Shown: positions 21,662-33,930 of the stretch, piece after piece
How the letters are laid out: every line of letters begins with the position of its first letter
Position numbering within the stretch: the first letter of the stretch is position 1
Assembly (NCBI RefSeq): GCF_000003195.3
Contig: NC_012871.2
Coordinates: forward strand, 6,125,997 to 6,189,996
Source: Sorghum bicolor
Lineage: Eukaryota > Streptophyta > Magnoliopsida > Poales > Poaceae
DNA: 64,000 nt
Reading direction: 5' to 3'
Translations under genes and position numbers: made by a program
The notes under the pieces: generated by a model
Told to the model about the DNA's origin: nothing
What the model saw: only the letters and a program-made list of their open reading frames with translations
Database searches by the model: none

Positions 21662-24600
21662 AACGTCTCACGCTGGTAAGGTTCTGACTTGTGACGCATC
21701 ACGCATCTTCGAGGCTGCTGTCAAGCTAGCAGAATCCGCATTTCGTGGCCACATCCACAGTTCCACATCCTAGAACCGTGTGCTCCCACCTGCCAGCGCT
21801 GACCACAACAAATGGTGGGAACGGCCCGTTGGTGAATCTCTACAACTAAAAAGACTCGAATGGTATCGTCATACCTCCATCGGCCTGCCTCCCCCGCTCG
21901 CTGCGCCCTTCCTCACGACCAACCGCCGCAGCTCCCCCGCGCACCTCCCCCACGCACGTCCTTCCATAGCAAGTCCGTGCCATCAGCTCGCGGCTGCCTC
22001 TCTGCACGCGTCACGGCCGCCTCTCTGCGCTCGCTGCCGTCGTGACCGTCAGACGCACGCCAGGCTCGCCCATGCTCGGGTCAGTCCGTTCCATCGCCGC
22101 GCTCACCCACGCCTTCACGCCGCCGCACCATCTAGAGAGCGCCACCGGTTACCATCCACGCCTGCACAGGCACTCTGCTGCGAGGTAAAACCGCCCCGCC
22201 CCCTTTCCCGTGTCCTCGCCCGCCTGCGTCCCCACTCGACTCCTCGCCGCCCTAGCTCTGATGGTTGACGCGAGGCCACGGTGAGGCGCGTGGCCTCTGG
22301 GCGTCAGGAGGCCGCGACGAACGGGGCCGCCCTCGCTGCCGGCGCGGTGCGCAGGCTGCACAATCCCTTTCTTCCTCTAATCCCCAAGGCAATGAACGGA
22401 GCGGATAGGAAACAGGGTCTTGTTTCCCTGCTTTTTGAGATGTCGTCCTCGAGCATGCGTCACGAGATGGACCTCTTGAAGCTATGAGGATCTGTTTTCC
22501 AATTTTCCTTAACATGTCCTGGCTGTTTGATCTAGCCATTCTTGCAGGCTTTCTTGGTCTCTTGTGTAGCAGGATTATAGGTGGAGACAGTGAGTGACGG
22601 GATGAAGGAATTCTTTGCTTAATTCAAGGGGCTAGCGGAAAGTAATAACCCTCGCACTGAATCTTGATTTCTTCCCTCTCTACCTCCGAGCTGATGATCT
22701 ACGCCCCTGTTTCTGATCTAGATGTGGGGGAAGTTTAGTTTCAGAAAAACTGCCAATCTAGATGGTTGTCGAGTCATAGTTTATCGTAGGATTTTGCCTA
22801 ATGAATTTGTACTCAATCTGGTATGTATCTACCAAGGTGGTGTCTGAAAGGTTAGGGTAGAACCTCCTAATGCATAACCCTATAAATTCCAGTCCATTGG
22901 CTTCATAAATAAGATTTATCACCCAAATGTATATTGCCCCCACATTTGTGTTCATAGTTCTTGAGTCATGACTGTTACTATTTTCTGTATTTCACAAGAC
23001 ACTCATTGTCATAAAAGAGTAAACAATAAAGCATTTCATTCTGTAGACACCCAACTGTGGATGTAGGCACTCTTCACAGAAAGTTGGGGATCATGGACAA
23101 ATAAATACCTAAATCTTAGCAATATTCCTTTCGCAGTAAGAATTATCCATAATTGTTATTGTTTTTGTGTTTCCAGTCTCGTTTAAGCTGGAAGAGGTCA
23201 GGTTTTCTGATAATTGTAGGATCCAGTAACCAATCTTTCTTTGTAGCATGTGCAAGAGGAGCCACCTTTATTACTGTAAGCATCATGCCTTTGATGATAA
23301 ATATGTAGCCTATGCTTTATATGAGAATAATCAGGTTAATAAACCTTCATATTCTATATTCTGTGAGCTACTGCACTAACAACAAGAAAAATAAAATATA
23401 AAAAATAAAATATTCTAATGGATTGATGGTAACTAATTTGGTTGGCCACATTTACTACAACAGTAGTGTTCAATTTATGTTTAAATACGCACAAGGTAGT
23501 CACCAGATAAGTGACATTTTGGTTTGTAGTCCGGATTGCACAAGGAGTGGGTAGCTCAATGCTAGATAGAAAATCGCATGTTAGAGTTCTGAAGAATATT
23601 GCGTTCTGATTCAGTAATTTTTCTGTAATGGTTTTGCTATTAGCATGCTGTGATCCTGACCATTCTTTCTAAACCTAAATATCTGGAGACATGCTTTGTT
23701 GTTTTGTCGAACTAGCGTTTTCGGATACTGAATCCTATTATTCCAGCATAGCTGACATAATTCATATGCCTGAACTAGATGATGCCCAGCACAGAGAGCT
23801 GAGTTTAAGACCTCAGTTCAGGCAAGTACATCGGCACCAGTATTGCATCAGTTCAACATGTAAGTACCTAATCAGCTAGCCTATATCTTCTTTGTTCAAG
23901 TTGCAGCAAATAGATCAGTACTCGTTCTTCCTTGGTCTCAATTCACCACCTAGATAAAGGCACGAGTCCCTTGGTGTCAGTACGACATTACCTATGAGTT
24001 TATTCACCCATAGCTGTAGCAGTAATAGTTCTTGATGGGTTGGATTTTATCTCTAAAGAATATAAAAGATGTGTGTAGTTGCAGCATCACTTTGTGATGT
24101 ACAAGGAAGGTCAGCTGTTGGCTTGTGTGAATTTATATCTTAGCAGTAATAGTTGCTGAGTTGTCATGTGACCTGAAAAATACCGGTCAATGATTTTCAC
24201 TCTGGCTGGTTCAAATCTAAAAATATTTTACTCAATATCAAACATCACTGTAGACATTAGAAGTTCAGTGTGTCAGTAACATTGATATGGTATAAGCAAC
24301 TAGCCAAAGAGTGATGACGTCTTCCATTTTTTATTATTATATTTTATGTCTTTAATAACTAAAGGAAGGACCAAAATAATTACTTAAATTTGTATGTTTG
24401 GTGTTTCCCTTAGATGCTACTGCAATTTCGGAACAGAGTCTTGTGGTCTGACATGAATATTTCTCCCTCAAATTATTCAATTTTGTAACTTTACTGGTAA
24501 TAGAATGTCCTCTTTTTGCTTTTAGATTTAGATATAATTTTCTCTAACCCTCTCTCCACTTCATTCTATAAAATAGATAGCACTGCACCGAGGTCGCTAG

Positions 24601-26690
24601 GCTCAGGGTCAGGTTTCAGTTAGTCTGGATAGAGGCAAACAATTGCACGTCAAGAGGGAAAAACTCCTGTTATCTATCATGTTTTTCTTATTAAACTGAA
24701 ATTATGGTCGCTACGAATTATGGATTTAGAATGAATTATAGTTTGTATATTTTTCTTAGTCAACAATTAGAAGACTCGCTACAAAATATTATGGTTGTCT
24801 TAACCTGCCAAAAGGCAGTGTACAACTGCAATGCTTGCTCTTTTAGATGGCAAATCAAAAGATAAGTGGTTAAACCCTGTATCGGCTATTTTCAGATTTC
24901 CTGGCACTGTGGGATCCATCGGCTACTTTCAGATTTTCTGGCACTCTGGGATCCATAGAGAAGCACAACTCATAGAAGGTAACCACAAATCAAATCTTGT
25001 TGCCATTTGTGTACATACACATGTCAATGTGGTTTTTCCTCGCCGTCCTATTCGTTTTGAACTCTTGATCTTTGTATTTTATCTTCTCTTGGCTGCTCTA
25101 TCCTGAGCCATATCCGCTGGGGGCCGGCTGCCATGAGTAGCAGCCAGCAGCCAACAGCAGGGTCAGCACTTGGCAGACACCTTCAGCAGCCAGCGGATAC
25201 GACCAGATGATGCTTGCAGTCCCATGCCTAGCCAGTGGCTTTATGTTTTTTTTTCATGTCTCTGTTTTTTTCAGCGTACTCAGCAGATTTGAGAAGATGC
25301 AAAAAAAAATCATGTGACTGCATCCTGCCACCGCTGCTTTGTCAGGTATTGCAAAGGCTATATGAAAAATTTCATGTGACTGCATCTTGCCACTGCTGAT
25401 TTTTTTTCATGTCTCAAATATGATTGTTGCATATTTGAGAACATGCAATTTTGTTCAATCATGTTCAAATTATAAACTAGGTACTATCGGAACCTGCCTT
25501 ATAATCAAATTTCATGTGACTGCACCCTGCCACTACTGCTTTGTTAGGTGTGACTACCTTACAATGCCAAATTTCCATGTGACTGCATCCTCCTTTTTGT
25601 TTCTGTCCAGCAGAGAAGGCTTCAGTTTGAAAAAAAAGAGGCAAACTAAGAGCTGCCCCTTCTTACTGCAATAGCAGGAGATCATCGTCAGCCTCCATGC
25701 CCATCCTCAGAAACAGGTACCGAGGTACGTACGTGCACATGTGTGGTATGGTGATTACTGATTACTCCTCCTGCAGCACAAGTGCAATTTGATAATCCTC
25801 TTCAGTACTACTAGACCTACGAACGAGTAGTATACCATGGTAACAACAAACTCCTCAATTAGTAGTATACTGCAAATATATGAATGAATGCCTGTCTTGG
25901 CACTCTCCTCTTTTTAATATAGCAGGCAGCTCTTCTGCCGGTTTGTTTCAAAAAAATATATAAATGAACTACTATATGATTTGATATGCCTCAAAGGCGA
26001 AGAGTGTTTAAATGTAATAACCCTGCAGAAATACTTCATTTTTTCTTATTTTTGATGAAGGAACATATGCCTCGTCGATAATGACGTGTGCAGATTGGAA
26101 CTCAAGGTGGAGAGTTCTAATTGGTTGAATTTATATTAGATCATCTCTGAGATTTCGTAATAGAAAATACAAAGTTAGAGTATTTTCAATATGATGGTAG
26201 TAAATTATGAGTTTATTTACATGTGTATGTTTTATTATATATAACATATCTAGCACTAAGCTATAATAACTATTTTTCAGTTGGTCAAAATGCATTAGAT
26301 TTGACGAATGAGGGTAGATAAAGACCCGAAGGAGTGCAAGGGGTAAGAGAAAGAGCAAGATTTGCATCAATGTATATTGTATAAAGAGAAAGGAAATAAA
26401 ATGAACAAGAAGTGTCCTGAATTATACCAATGCATAAAGAGAAATGCAAGTTTGAATAAGTTATATGTAACAATGGCTATGGTTTCCCATTCTAATTAAG
26501 TTTTTTTACAGTAGGAAAAAACATGATTAGTTCATGTACAAAAGTCATTGACTCTATGAGCTTGTCGTGCGTCAATGCCTTCCAATACAAACATAAATCG
26601 TGCGTATGACAACCTAGATGACGAGATGAATTTTGATTTTATAGTATTCTTATTTTATCGTGTGATCTATATATTTTTAGTATAAAAATT
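21662..26690 (+). other. Helitron-like interior, exon-like GC island, no recognised gene
   Basis: A CpG-rich block at about 21860-22480 (small Arg/Pro/Ala-rich frames) is followed by 4 kb of AT-rich, intron-like DNA, the same architecture as 4633-8500. Near 25890-25965 the plus strand has CTCTTTTTAATATAGCAGGC and GTTTGTTTCAAAAAAATATA, resembling a LINE 3' tail. Repeated TTTCATGTGACTGCATCCTG-like words occur near 25310, 25370, 25510 and 25578 (four diverged copies). The long frame at 21780-22268 looks compositional rather than coding. I recognise no protein. Confidence 0.35.
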
Positions 26691-26697
26691 TAGTTTT

Positions 26698-26727
26698 CCC
26701 GTAGCAACGCACGGGCATGCTACCTAG
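26698..26727 (+). mobile_element. Helitron 3' terminus
   Basis: CCCGTAGCAACGCACGGGC gives a perfect CCCGT/ACGGG hairpin, followed by ATGCTAC and CTAG (26724-26727), then T. This is the canonical grass Helitron 3' end. The upstream AT-rich stretch (26590-26690) is typical subterminal sequence. The 5' end is unresolved. Confidence 0.75.
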
Positions 26728-26955
26728 TCTACTATTAATGTTCGAGGCACGCGTAAAAAAAAACGTCCCGTGCTAGATAGTTCTGGCACGTTTGGGTTGG
26801 GAGTAATCGAATAGAGGAAATAAGACTGGAAACGTAATGAATAATGTTCATAGAAAAAAGTAGGAAGCAGAATTTTTTTTTCCATAATTCAAAGAAGGCA
26901 ATTTAGAGGTAGGGATTTGGAAATATTTTATTTGTTTTGTGGGAGCGGGAATTTT

Positions 26956-27767
26956 AAGGCCTCTATTGGTTCACAGGAAAAATGGAGAAGAATTCTGTAG
27001 GAATTGCTACTGCTAATGTCTTTGCTTCAGCGAAATTTGTTTAGATAATGGATATATTAAAAATATCCGGCCTCTACATCGAAAGATGTACACAGCCCAA
27101 GTTTACAAAATCTTCGAATAAAAGGAAACGAGAAAGCCTAAGTCTCAAAACAAAGACCAGGACTCTAAAGCAGACAATATAAATGCTTCCACCCTTTATT
27201 GGAGATCTCTAAAGCAATCATTTCTAATTTCTTGCTTATGAATGAGAGGGCGTCCTTGGCTTGCTCATCACGCTGCAATGGGCCCCAGAAGCGTAACCAA
27301 TATGCTCCCCTGAAAATAACATGCACGATAGAGTTAGTTCTCATTTTATTAAAGATAACATCATTCCGGCATGGCAGCCACACCCACCCAGATCAAACCC
27401 TTAGCCTTCTTATGCTGATTGTGAAGCCAATTATCAAACATATGGTTTATCGACCTCGGTTGGGTCAAATTTGTAGCAAAGAAGATAATCCTCCAAATTA
27501 TTTTAGCAAAGGGGCACTCGAGGAAGAGACGTTGGATAGTTTCATTCTGTATATGGAATTTTCCTTGAAGAGCTGTTTTGGAGAAAAACTACAGGAAATT
27601 AATTTAGCATCCACTCAAACATTTTGATAAAAATCCTATGTTTTTCCTATGGTCCGTCCATATGATCGTTCCTTTCAAATTTCTATCTTTCTCAATCCTC
27701 TATTTTGCAACTACATTTCCATGCAATTCCTATGTTCACTATTTTCCTATGTTCCAAAGGGGACCTT
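26956..27767. mobile_element. hAT-like MITE split by a LINE 3' fragment
   Basis: The left end AAGGCCTCTATTGGTTCACA and the right end (inverse of TGTTCCAAAGGGGACCTT) match at most positions, and both continue into ACAGGAAAA-type sequence. The interior carries a LINE fragment at about 27040-27600. An 8-bp target duplication was not seen, so the superfamily is tentative. Confidence 0.55.
27040..27600 (-). pseudogene. LINE 3' end (zf-RVT region) fragment
   Basis: The minus strand reads NETIQRLFLECPFAKIIWRI, then NDVIFNKMRTNSIVHVIFRG, which is the zinc-binding region at the C-terminus of plant LINE reverse transcriptases. The 3' UTR motif GATATTTTTAATATATCC follows. Stops and frame changes are present. 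It is a 5'-truncated insertion within the hAT-like MITE. Confidence 0.7.
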
Positions 27768-27870
27768 AGCAGGAAACGGAACATATGTTTAAAGGGCTAA
27801 CTCCCACTAACCAATTTCTAGAGTGAAAACTATACTCTTAATGAAAGATAAATACATCTCATAATCATAA

Positions 27871-28388
27871 TCCATCATACACTAAGACAGGAAAATCACA
27901 TTTTCGGAGATGGGCATCCAGCCCAACTCTGACTAAACGCCACCATTAGGCCTTGTTTACTTCCAAAAATTTTTGCAAAATGGATATTGTAGCACTTTTG
28001 TTTGTATTTGATAAATATTGTCCAATCATAGACTAATTAGGCTTAAAAGATTCGTCTCGCAAATTACAGGTAAACAGTGCAATTAGTTATTATTTTTATC
28101 TATATTTAGCGCTCCATGCATGCGCCGTAAGATTCGATGTGTCAGTGAATTTGAATTTTTTGCAAAAATTTTTAGGAACTAAACAAGGCCTTAATCACAA
28201 ATAACAGAGGTAGGCAAAAATACCTTCCTTTGAATATCAATTACAAAAAACAAAAATGGGCTGCCGAGCCTAGTACTGAGTCCATCGACGAGCTCAATAC
28301 CGAGGTAGCGCCAAGCCTCATACCGTACCCGGTGCCGAGATCGTGCTCCCTAGATCCGCAGTACCGCTGCCTCACCCTGAAACATATA
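27871..28388. repeat. Tandem duplication A, copy 1 (occupied by a MITE)
   Basis: Aligns with 28497-28774 at period 626 bp; shared words include TCCATCATACACTAAGAC, ATCCAGCCCAACTCTGACTA and CAGTACCGC. It contains the complete MITE at 27949-28190, and the remaining 273 bp match copy 2 in length. Confidence 0.85.
27949..28190. mobile_element. GGCCTTGTTTA-family MITE, copy 3
   Basis: 242 bp. It begins GGCCTTGTTTACTTCC and ends GGAACTAAACAAGGCC, with TTA on both sides. The tandem sister copy at 28574-28576 has a single TTA and no element, an internal empty site. Confidence 0.9.
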
Positions 28389-28496
28389 GGACTAGTTGCA
28401 ACTCCAAGTTTCGTGGTTGTGTTTTGGGAGATCGCTCTGGTTCTATGCGCGTTCCATAGGTGGTCAGTAGGTCTTTGGTGGTCGACCATCTCATCA

Positions 28497-28774
28497 TCCA
28501 TCATACACTAAGACACGAGAACATCACATTTTCGGAGATGGTCATCCAGCCCAACTCTGACTAAACACCACCGTTAATCGTGAATAACAGAGGTAAGCGA
28601 AAATACCTTTGAATATCAATTAAAAGAAAAAAAAAGGGTTGCCGAGACCAGTACTGAGCCCATTGACGAGCCCGATACTGAGCCCAGCGCCAAGCTCGGT
28701 ACTGAGACCAACACCGAGACCGTGCTCCCTTCGCTGCTAGATCTGCAGTACCGCCGCCTCACCCTGAAACATAG
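28497..28774. repeat. Tandem duplication A, copy 2 (empty MITE site)
   Basis: Second copy without the MITE. The site reads CACCACCGTTAATCGTG with one TTA. Between the copies, 28389-28496 holds unique sequence. Confidence 0.85.
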
Positions 28775-28839
28775 GAACAAGGCAAATGCTGAGGATGTAG
28801 AAGATGATTTATATGGTACATTCTATGAAATATGTTGGT

Positions 28840-29175
28840 ACTCTTCATACACAAGAGAGGCCAAATAAGAAGAAAAGCTAGTGGGATTTCTTTCTGGACT
28901 TCCCCAACAGCTGATGTCCTAATTCTTGAATCCTTTTGTCAGAACTGTACTCTGTTTATAAAACAAATTAATAAAACCACAGTAGAGAGTTTTTTACCCC
29001 TCCTGTTTACCCTAAAAAAACAGCTAATGTCCTAAAGAAGTAAAGATTAACATTGATGGTGCTTTTATACAAGAAGAAAAAAAAGGTGTTTGGTGGTTTT
29101 ATTGTGAGGGATCACGAAGGTGCTAATGTGTTGGCTAGTGCAGGTAGAATCAAATGTGGTGCTTGATGCATTGAG
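28840..29175 (+). pseudogene. LINE-type RNase H fragment
   Basis: Excluding the 97-bp insertion, the plus strand reads through WTSPTADVL, KINIDGAFI and, in another frame, GGFIVRDHEGANVLASAG. This is the first half of the RNase H-like domain (RVT_3) found at plant LINE ends and in related host proteins; the DGAF aspartate is the first catalytic position. Frame shifts make it non-functional. Confidence 0.6.
28923..29019 (+). mobile_element. 97-bp retroposed fragment with a 16-bp target duplication
   Basis: Flanked by ACAGCTGATGTCCTAA (28907-28922) and ACAGCTAATGTCCTAA (29020-29035), one mismatch. The insert ends in CCCTAAAAAA, a short A tail. A tailed, variable-length target duplication is the LINE-mediated signature; the insert resembles a LINE 3' UTR tip. 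Confidence 0.8.
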
Positions 29176-29764
29176 TGCCGAGATCAAGCCAAATGTGGTG
29201 CTTGATACACAAGTCGGCCGCCCACCCCTTCGCCGCTCGGGTCTCTACAAGGCGGCGAGAGAGGCGGCCGACTTGTGTGTTGGGACTGGCAACTAGGGTT
29301 TGGGGCAACACTTTTATATGATTGCGGCATAACCAGCTCGCTATTGGGCTGGCTGAAAGGCCAACGCGGCCCAGGCCCAAGTTGGCTGCGTGTTTCGTTC
29401 TCCATCACGTGAAAATGATTTTTTCTGTCGGTATCAGCTAAGCACACATAATTTTTTTTGTATTTTTCTGTCAGTAACAGCATAACCAACAGGGAAAACA
29501 TATTATTTCTGTCGGTTTCGATACTCTTCTGTCGGTAAGTATATGACCGATAGAAAATAAAATAATTTCCTTGTCTGTCTGTCTGTCTTGCACCGATAGA
29601 GATTTTTTCAGTTTCCAGTATTGAGAGATGTATAATAAAATAAGGACCGGCGAACGCAGATGCCAAGGAAGTGTATATAAAATAGAAAGTTCAGCATTCG
29701 GAGAATGATGAGGTTACTACCGTCATGTGGTGGATGACGTCGATCGAAGATGCCAGCAAAGTAA
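29176..29764. other. CACTA-like subterminal repeats, no gene
   Basis: At 29415-29600 the motif TTCTGTCGGT and its inverse ACCGATAGA recur five to six times, as in subterminal regions of CACTA elements. No CACTA terminus was found. A (GTCT)4-5 microsatellite lies at 29572-29589. A dyad at 29205-29275 (AAGTCGGCCGCC / GGCGGCCGACTT) brackets a GC-rich core. Confidence 0.45.
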
Positions 29765-30002
29765 GGCCTAGTTCCGAAAAGTGAAAAGTTTTTGATACTG
29801 TAGCATTTTTGTTTGTTTGTGACAAATATTATCCAATTATGGACTAACTAGGACTAAAAGATTCGTCTCGTAATTTACAGCTAAACTGTGTAATTAGTTT
29901 TTGTTTTCGTCTATATTTCATGTTTCATGCATGTGCCAGAAGATTCGATGTGACGGAGAATCTTGAAAACTTTTTGGTTTTTAGGGTAAAGTAAACAAGA
30001 CC
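29765..30002. mobile_element. GGCCTTGTTTA-family MITE, copy 4
   Basis: Starts GGCCTAGTTCCGAAAAG and ends GTAAAGTAAACAAGACC, with TAA on both sides (29762-29764, 30003-30005). Interior motifs agree with copy 1. The TIRs have drifted at a few positions. Confidence 0.85.
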
Positions 30003-30095
30003 TAAACATGGGTGGCCTCGAGGTCCGTCCGTGTAGTCTCGAGGTCCAAGTCGTAATGATGGGTGGCCTGCCACAGTGCGTTACTATATTATTAT

Positions 30096-31261
30096 TCTCT
30101 GCAACTAAAAATTAATTATGAAGAGGATTCATCTACCACATTCATGGTAAAGTTACAACTCCCCTTTTTACTATACCCATGATAGGTTATCCCATCAACT
30201 TAGGCCCCACTCACCCATGCATACAAAATTGTTTTAGCGAATTAAAAAAAGTAATAACTCTTAAACCGAAGATATAAATTAAATTTCGATTACACCATTA
30301 AATTTCTTATAACAAATTCTTTAAAACAAGATCACACATGGATATATTTAGATAAAATTTTATTAATGAATATTTATCTTATAAAGATAAAATATTTTCT
30401 TTTGTTAAGTAGAGACAATATTCTAGGTTCAACAGACAATGTTCTGTCTTTGTAAAAAATATTATCGATTTAGAAGAATAGTATTTTGGTTTTAGGTTTA
30501 TGAAACTGATATTACAATATACATAAAAATATATAAATACATGACATAGATAAAAAATAATAATAAAATCTAGAGTAAAAAGCATAAGAAAAAAATAAAA
30601 AACAAAATAGAGAAAAATATCAAATAATGTCAAAGGGTTGCTTTTTAAAATCATAAATACATTTATAGAACATTAACATCACTAAATACATCATAGAACA
30701 ACATTAAATATACTATAGAACATCACATCTATTATAGATTACATGTATACTAAGTGAACACCATAAGAAACATCATACAACATCACATGTATACTACGTA
30801 AACATGACACTACATAAACATCGTATATATATAGAAAATAAAAATAAAAAATAAAATTACTAAGAAGAAAAATATAAAAACAAACATAATTAACAAATGA
30901 TAAAAAGTGCATAGAGCAAATAAAATAAATAAATAATTTAAATAAGGATAAAAAGAAGATTAAAAGAAATTAAAATATAAAATAAGAACGAAGAAACATA
31001 GAAAACCTAAAAAGAAAAAAGAAAAACAAATAGAAGTAAGGAAGAACAATAATACTAAAAGCAAAAGAAAAAGAAAAAGAAAATAAAAGGTAAAATTAAA
31101 ACATGAAAAAAAAAGAAAAGAACAGGAAATAAAACAAAATAGAAAAACAAAAACTAAAAAGAAATAAAAAAGGAAGAATATAGATAAAAAATAAAATAAC
31201 AATGAAAAAACATAGAGTATGTGGATTTTAAACCCGTAACAACGTACGGGCATTAACCTAG
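30096..31261 (+). mobile_element. Non-autonomous Helitron
   Basis: The 3' end CCCGTAACAACGTACGGGC (hairpin CCCGTA/TACGGG), then ATTAAC and CTAG (31258-31261) and T, is canonical. The interior has the grass Helitron stretch AAAAAGTAATAACTCTTAAACCGAAGATATAAATTAAATT-like block near 30247-30287, here given by position only. From 30830 to 31200 the plus strand is almost pure A/G. The 5' boundary (TCTCTGCAAC at 30096) is tentative, because the base before it is T rather than A. No coding capacity. Confidence 0.65.
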
Positions 31262-31322
31262 TAGTAATAAAATTTGTAAAATTAATTCTAGTACAGTACG
31301 TACGTAGAAGTAGTAGTGTATA

Positions 31323-31556
31323 ACCCCTCCGTCCCAAAATAAGTGTCGTTTTCGCTTTCCGAGAAATAATTTTAACTAAATATATAGTAAAAATTATTAA
31401 TATTTCTAGTACATAATTAGTATCATTGGAAAGATCTTTAATTCTAGTTTTTTAACAAATTTATTTAGAGATATAAATATTACATATATTTTCTACAAAT
31501 CAAGTCAAACTTGTGGCATAAAAATCTAAAACGATACTCTTTTGGGACGGAGGGAG
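31323..31556. mobile_element. Stowaway MITE
   Basis: TIRs CCCTCCGTCCCAAAATAAGT and the inverse of TTTTGGGACGGAGGGAG, flanked by TA. 234 bp. It lies 60 bp downstream of the Helitron end. Confidence 0.85.
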
Positions 31557-31838
31557 TACATGTCTTGTGCAGAAGATGGATTAGTTAAGCTTGGAGCTCC
31601 TCGATTTCCTCTTAATGAAAACAGGTGAATGGGTGAACGACCCGATGGCGAAAAAAAGAGCTCCTCGATCTCTTCCGCCCGGCCCCACTGCTGCTGCAAG
31701 CTTCACTGCCACCTTCAGAAGTCTCCTCGATCTCTTCTTCCTAACTGCTAGCTGCTGCAAACTTCACTGCCTTCTTCAGAAATCTCCTTGATGTTTAGAT
31801 GTAAAAAGTTTTTGGATTCTGCCTCTCTGCCGCTGCCA
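31557..31838. other. Spacer
   Basis: Contains an imperfect direct duplication of CTCCTCGATCTCTTC / TGCTGCAA.CTTCACTGCC words (31600-31800). No gene. Confidence 0.45.
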
Positions 31839-32082
31839 GGCTTTGCTTAGATGTGAAAAGTTTTTAGATTTCGCTACTGTAGCACTTTTGTTTGTTTGTG
31901 GTAAATATTGTTCAATCATGAACTAACTAAGATCAAAATATTCGTCTCGTGATTTACAGGTAAACTGTGTAATTAGTTTTTATTTTTTATTTATATTTAA
32001 TTATTCATGCATGTGCCACAAGATTCGATGTGATGGAGAATCTTAAAAACTTTTTGGTTTTTGGGGTGAACTAAACAAGGCC
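31839..32082. mobile_element. GGCCTTGTTTA-family MITE, copy 5
   Basis: Right end GTGAACTAAACAAGGCC is intact; the left end (GGCTTTGCTTAGATG) has drifted. The interior CTACTGTAGCACTTTTGTTTG and ATTCGTCTCGTGATTTACAG match the family. Confidence 0.75.
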
Positions 32083-32617
32083 TCAGAACTTTGTCTGTTC
32101 TGTGGAAAAATCTCATCATACATGCCTAAGGCCTTGTTTACTTCCTGAAGTATTTTGCCAAATTGCCAAAAAACAAAGAGAATGTGCAGCACATCAAAAT
32201 CTGACACAAACTATTTTAGGTTTGGTGTTTACTTGTCCAAACTTTTTTGCAAAATGAGGCTGTAATAAATGTCCCCCATGCACCTCCATGCACATGCGTA
32301 CCTTGCATGTTATTACAGGTGTTTTGCATGGTTTTGCATGCCCTGCATACCTGCATTGCATGCATATTCTCAACATGACAAGTTCTTTATTCATCATTTA
32401 TTATAAATATTGAATCAACAGAATGTCAACAATTATTCAGTACAATTATCCAAGACTATTACAACCACAATGTGGCCTCAACAACATTACAAATACATCA
32501 CAACTTGTATATGTCCTCACATTCACAGTACATGATGATGTGAAAACTATCATCAACCATTCACAGAATCCACAGTAAATGAACAAAACGAAACTTAAGT
32601 TTAACCACACAAAACTG

Positions 32618-33892
32618 TTAAGAACGACTTGCCAAAGCATAAGCAAGCGAATCACGGAATGTACCCATCGGGTTCGCTGCATCATCCACAACCTCTGGTG
32701 GTGGTTGATCCTCATATGCTTGTCTCGGCACATAGTTCTCATTACTGTCACACCTATGAAAGTGCTTATCTGCTATGCCACTGGTCCTCATAAAATTATG
32801 CAGGGCCATACATGCAACTATGATTCTGGATTGCTTATGAGGTGCATACGAAGGGATCTTTTGCAAGATCCGCCACTTCATTTTTAAAACTCCAAATGAT
32901 CTCTCAATCACATTTCTAAGAGAAGAGTGAGCGTAATTGAAGATTTCTTCTTTACCTTCCGGCTCGGGGCCGTCCCGAAACTCCTGCAGATGGTACTTGG
33001 ATCCCTTGTAAGGAGCAAGGTAACCCTGTTGGTTGACATACCCAGAGTCCACCAGGTAGTATTTCCCTGCATCAGCAAACACAAACTTAGGCGCACTTAC
33101 TTTAATCATGAAAGACCAGTTGCACTAAAGAGTAAGTTACTACCTTGTGGTGGATGTGGAAACACGGCGCTGTATGTTGTTGTCGAATCATTGAACACTC
33201 TCATGTCATGAACAGATCCAGGCCAACCAGCATTCACAAATGTGAATCTCATGTCAAAGTCACAACAGGCCATCACATTTTGTGTAGTGATACCCTTGCG
33301 GCACATGTGCTGGACAAACATGTCATTTGGTACCACACATTGCACATGAGTCCCATCTATAGGCCCTATGCAATTGTTGAAGTACGGATAGAACCTAGAA
33401 TTTCTTAGCCTTGGATGCAATGTTCTAAACTCTGGGTCCACTAGCTTAATGATGTCTGCAGCTAGTCTAACAACACTGTTTATAACTCTATTGAACATTT
33501 TTGAGATAGTCCCCAACGACCTCTCAAATCGGTCCTCAGCTTGCCTAACAGACTGTGGTGCTCCTACCATCCATAAGAACATCCTTAGAGCCTCAAAAAA
33601 ACAAGACCTCGTAGTAGATTTGAGACCATACTTGTTTACTAACAGATCATGGAGGGTAAAGAACATCACAGGGTGCATTCTAAACATGGTTGTAACTACC
33701 CTTTTCACTTGCAAGCTTAGTGTGCACCCATTCCAATCCAGTCATCTTAGGTTGCCTGTACTCAGCCCTATTGAGGTACTTGTCAAAGTGAACAGCGAAC
33801 TGGTACATATCAAGGATGAACTCATCCTCCTCTTTATCAGCCATCAGGTCAGTAGACAACTCCTCCTGTGCCCTCTCCAACCTCCTGACCAT
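32618..33892 (-). pseudogene. PIF/Harbinger DDE transposase (DDE_4 type), frameshifted
   Basis: Two blocks, 33892-33144 and 33066-32618, are joined by a short intron with readable junctions (CACAAG|GTAGTAAC donor, GATGCAG|GGAAAT acceptor). The catalytic residues are visible: D in GPIDGTHV, D in YLVDSGYV (just after the intron) and E in NVIERSFGVLKMKW. The N-terminal part (EYRQPKMTGLEWVHTKLAS) reads in one frame up to about 33685, and FRMHPVMFF onward in another. A single-base change near 33683-33690 therefore breaks the gene after about 70 codons. An upstream exon is possible, since an acceptor-like GATAG|GC precedes 33930. Role in the family: cut-and-paste transposition with the SANT partner, target TWA. 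Confidence 0.85.
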
Positions 33893-33930
33893 CTCCTCCC
33901 TTCTAGATGCATACGCATAATCTGTTGCCT

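Noticed and set aside
21780..22268. 162-codon Arg/Pro/Ala-rich frame
   Set aside because: GC-rich DNA gives long frames by chance; no domain, no start context, and biased composition.
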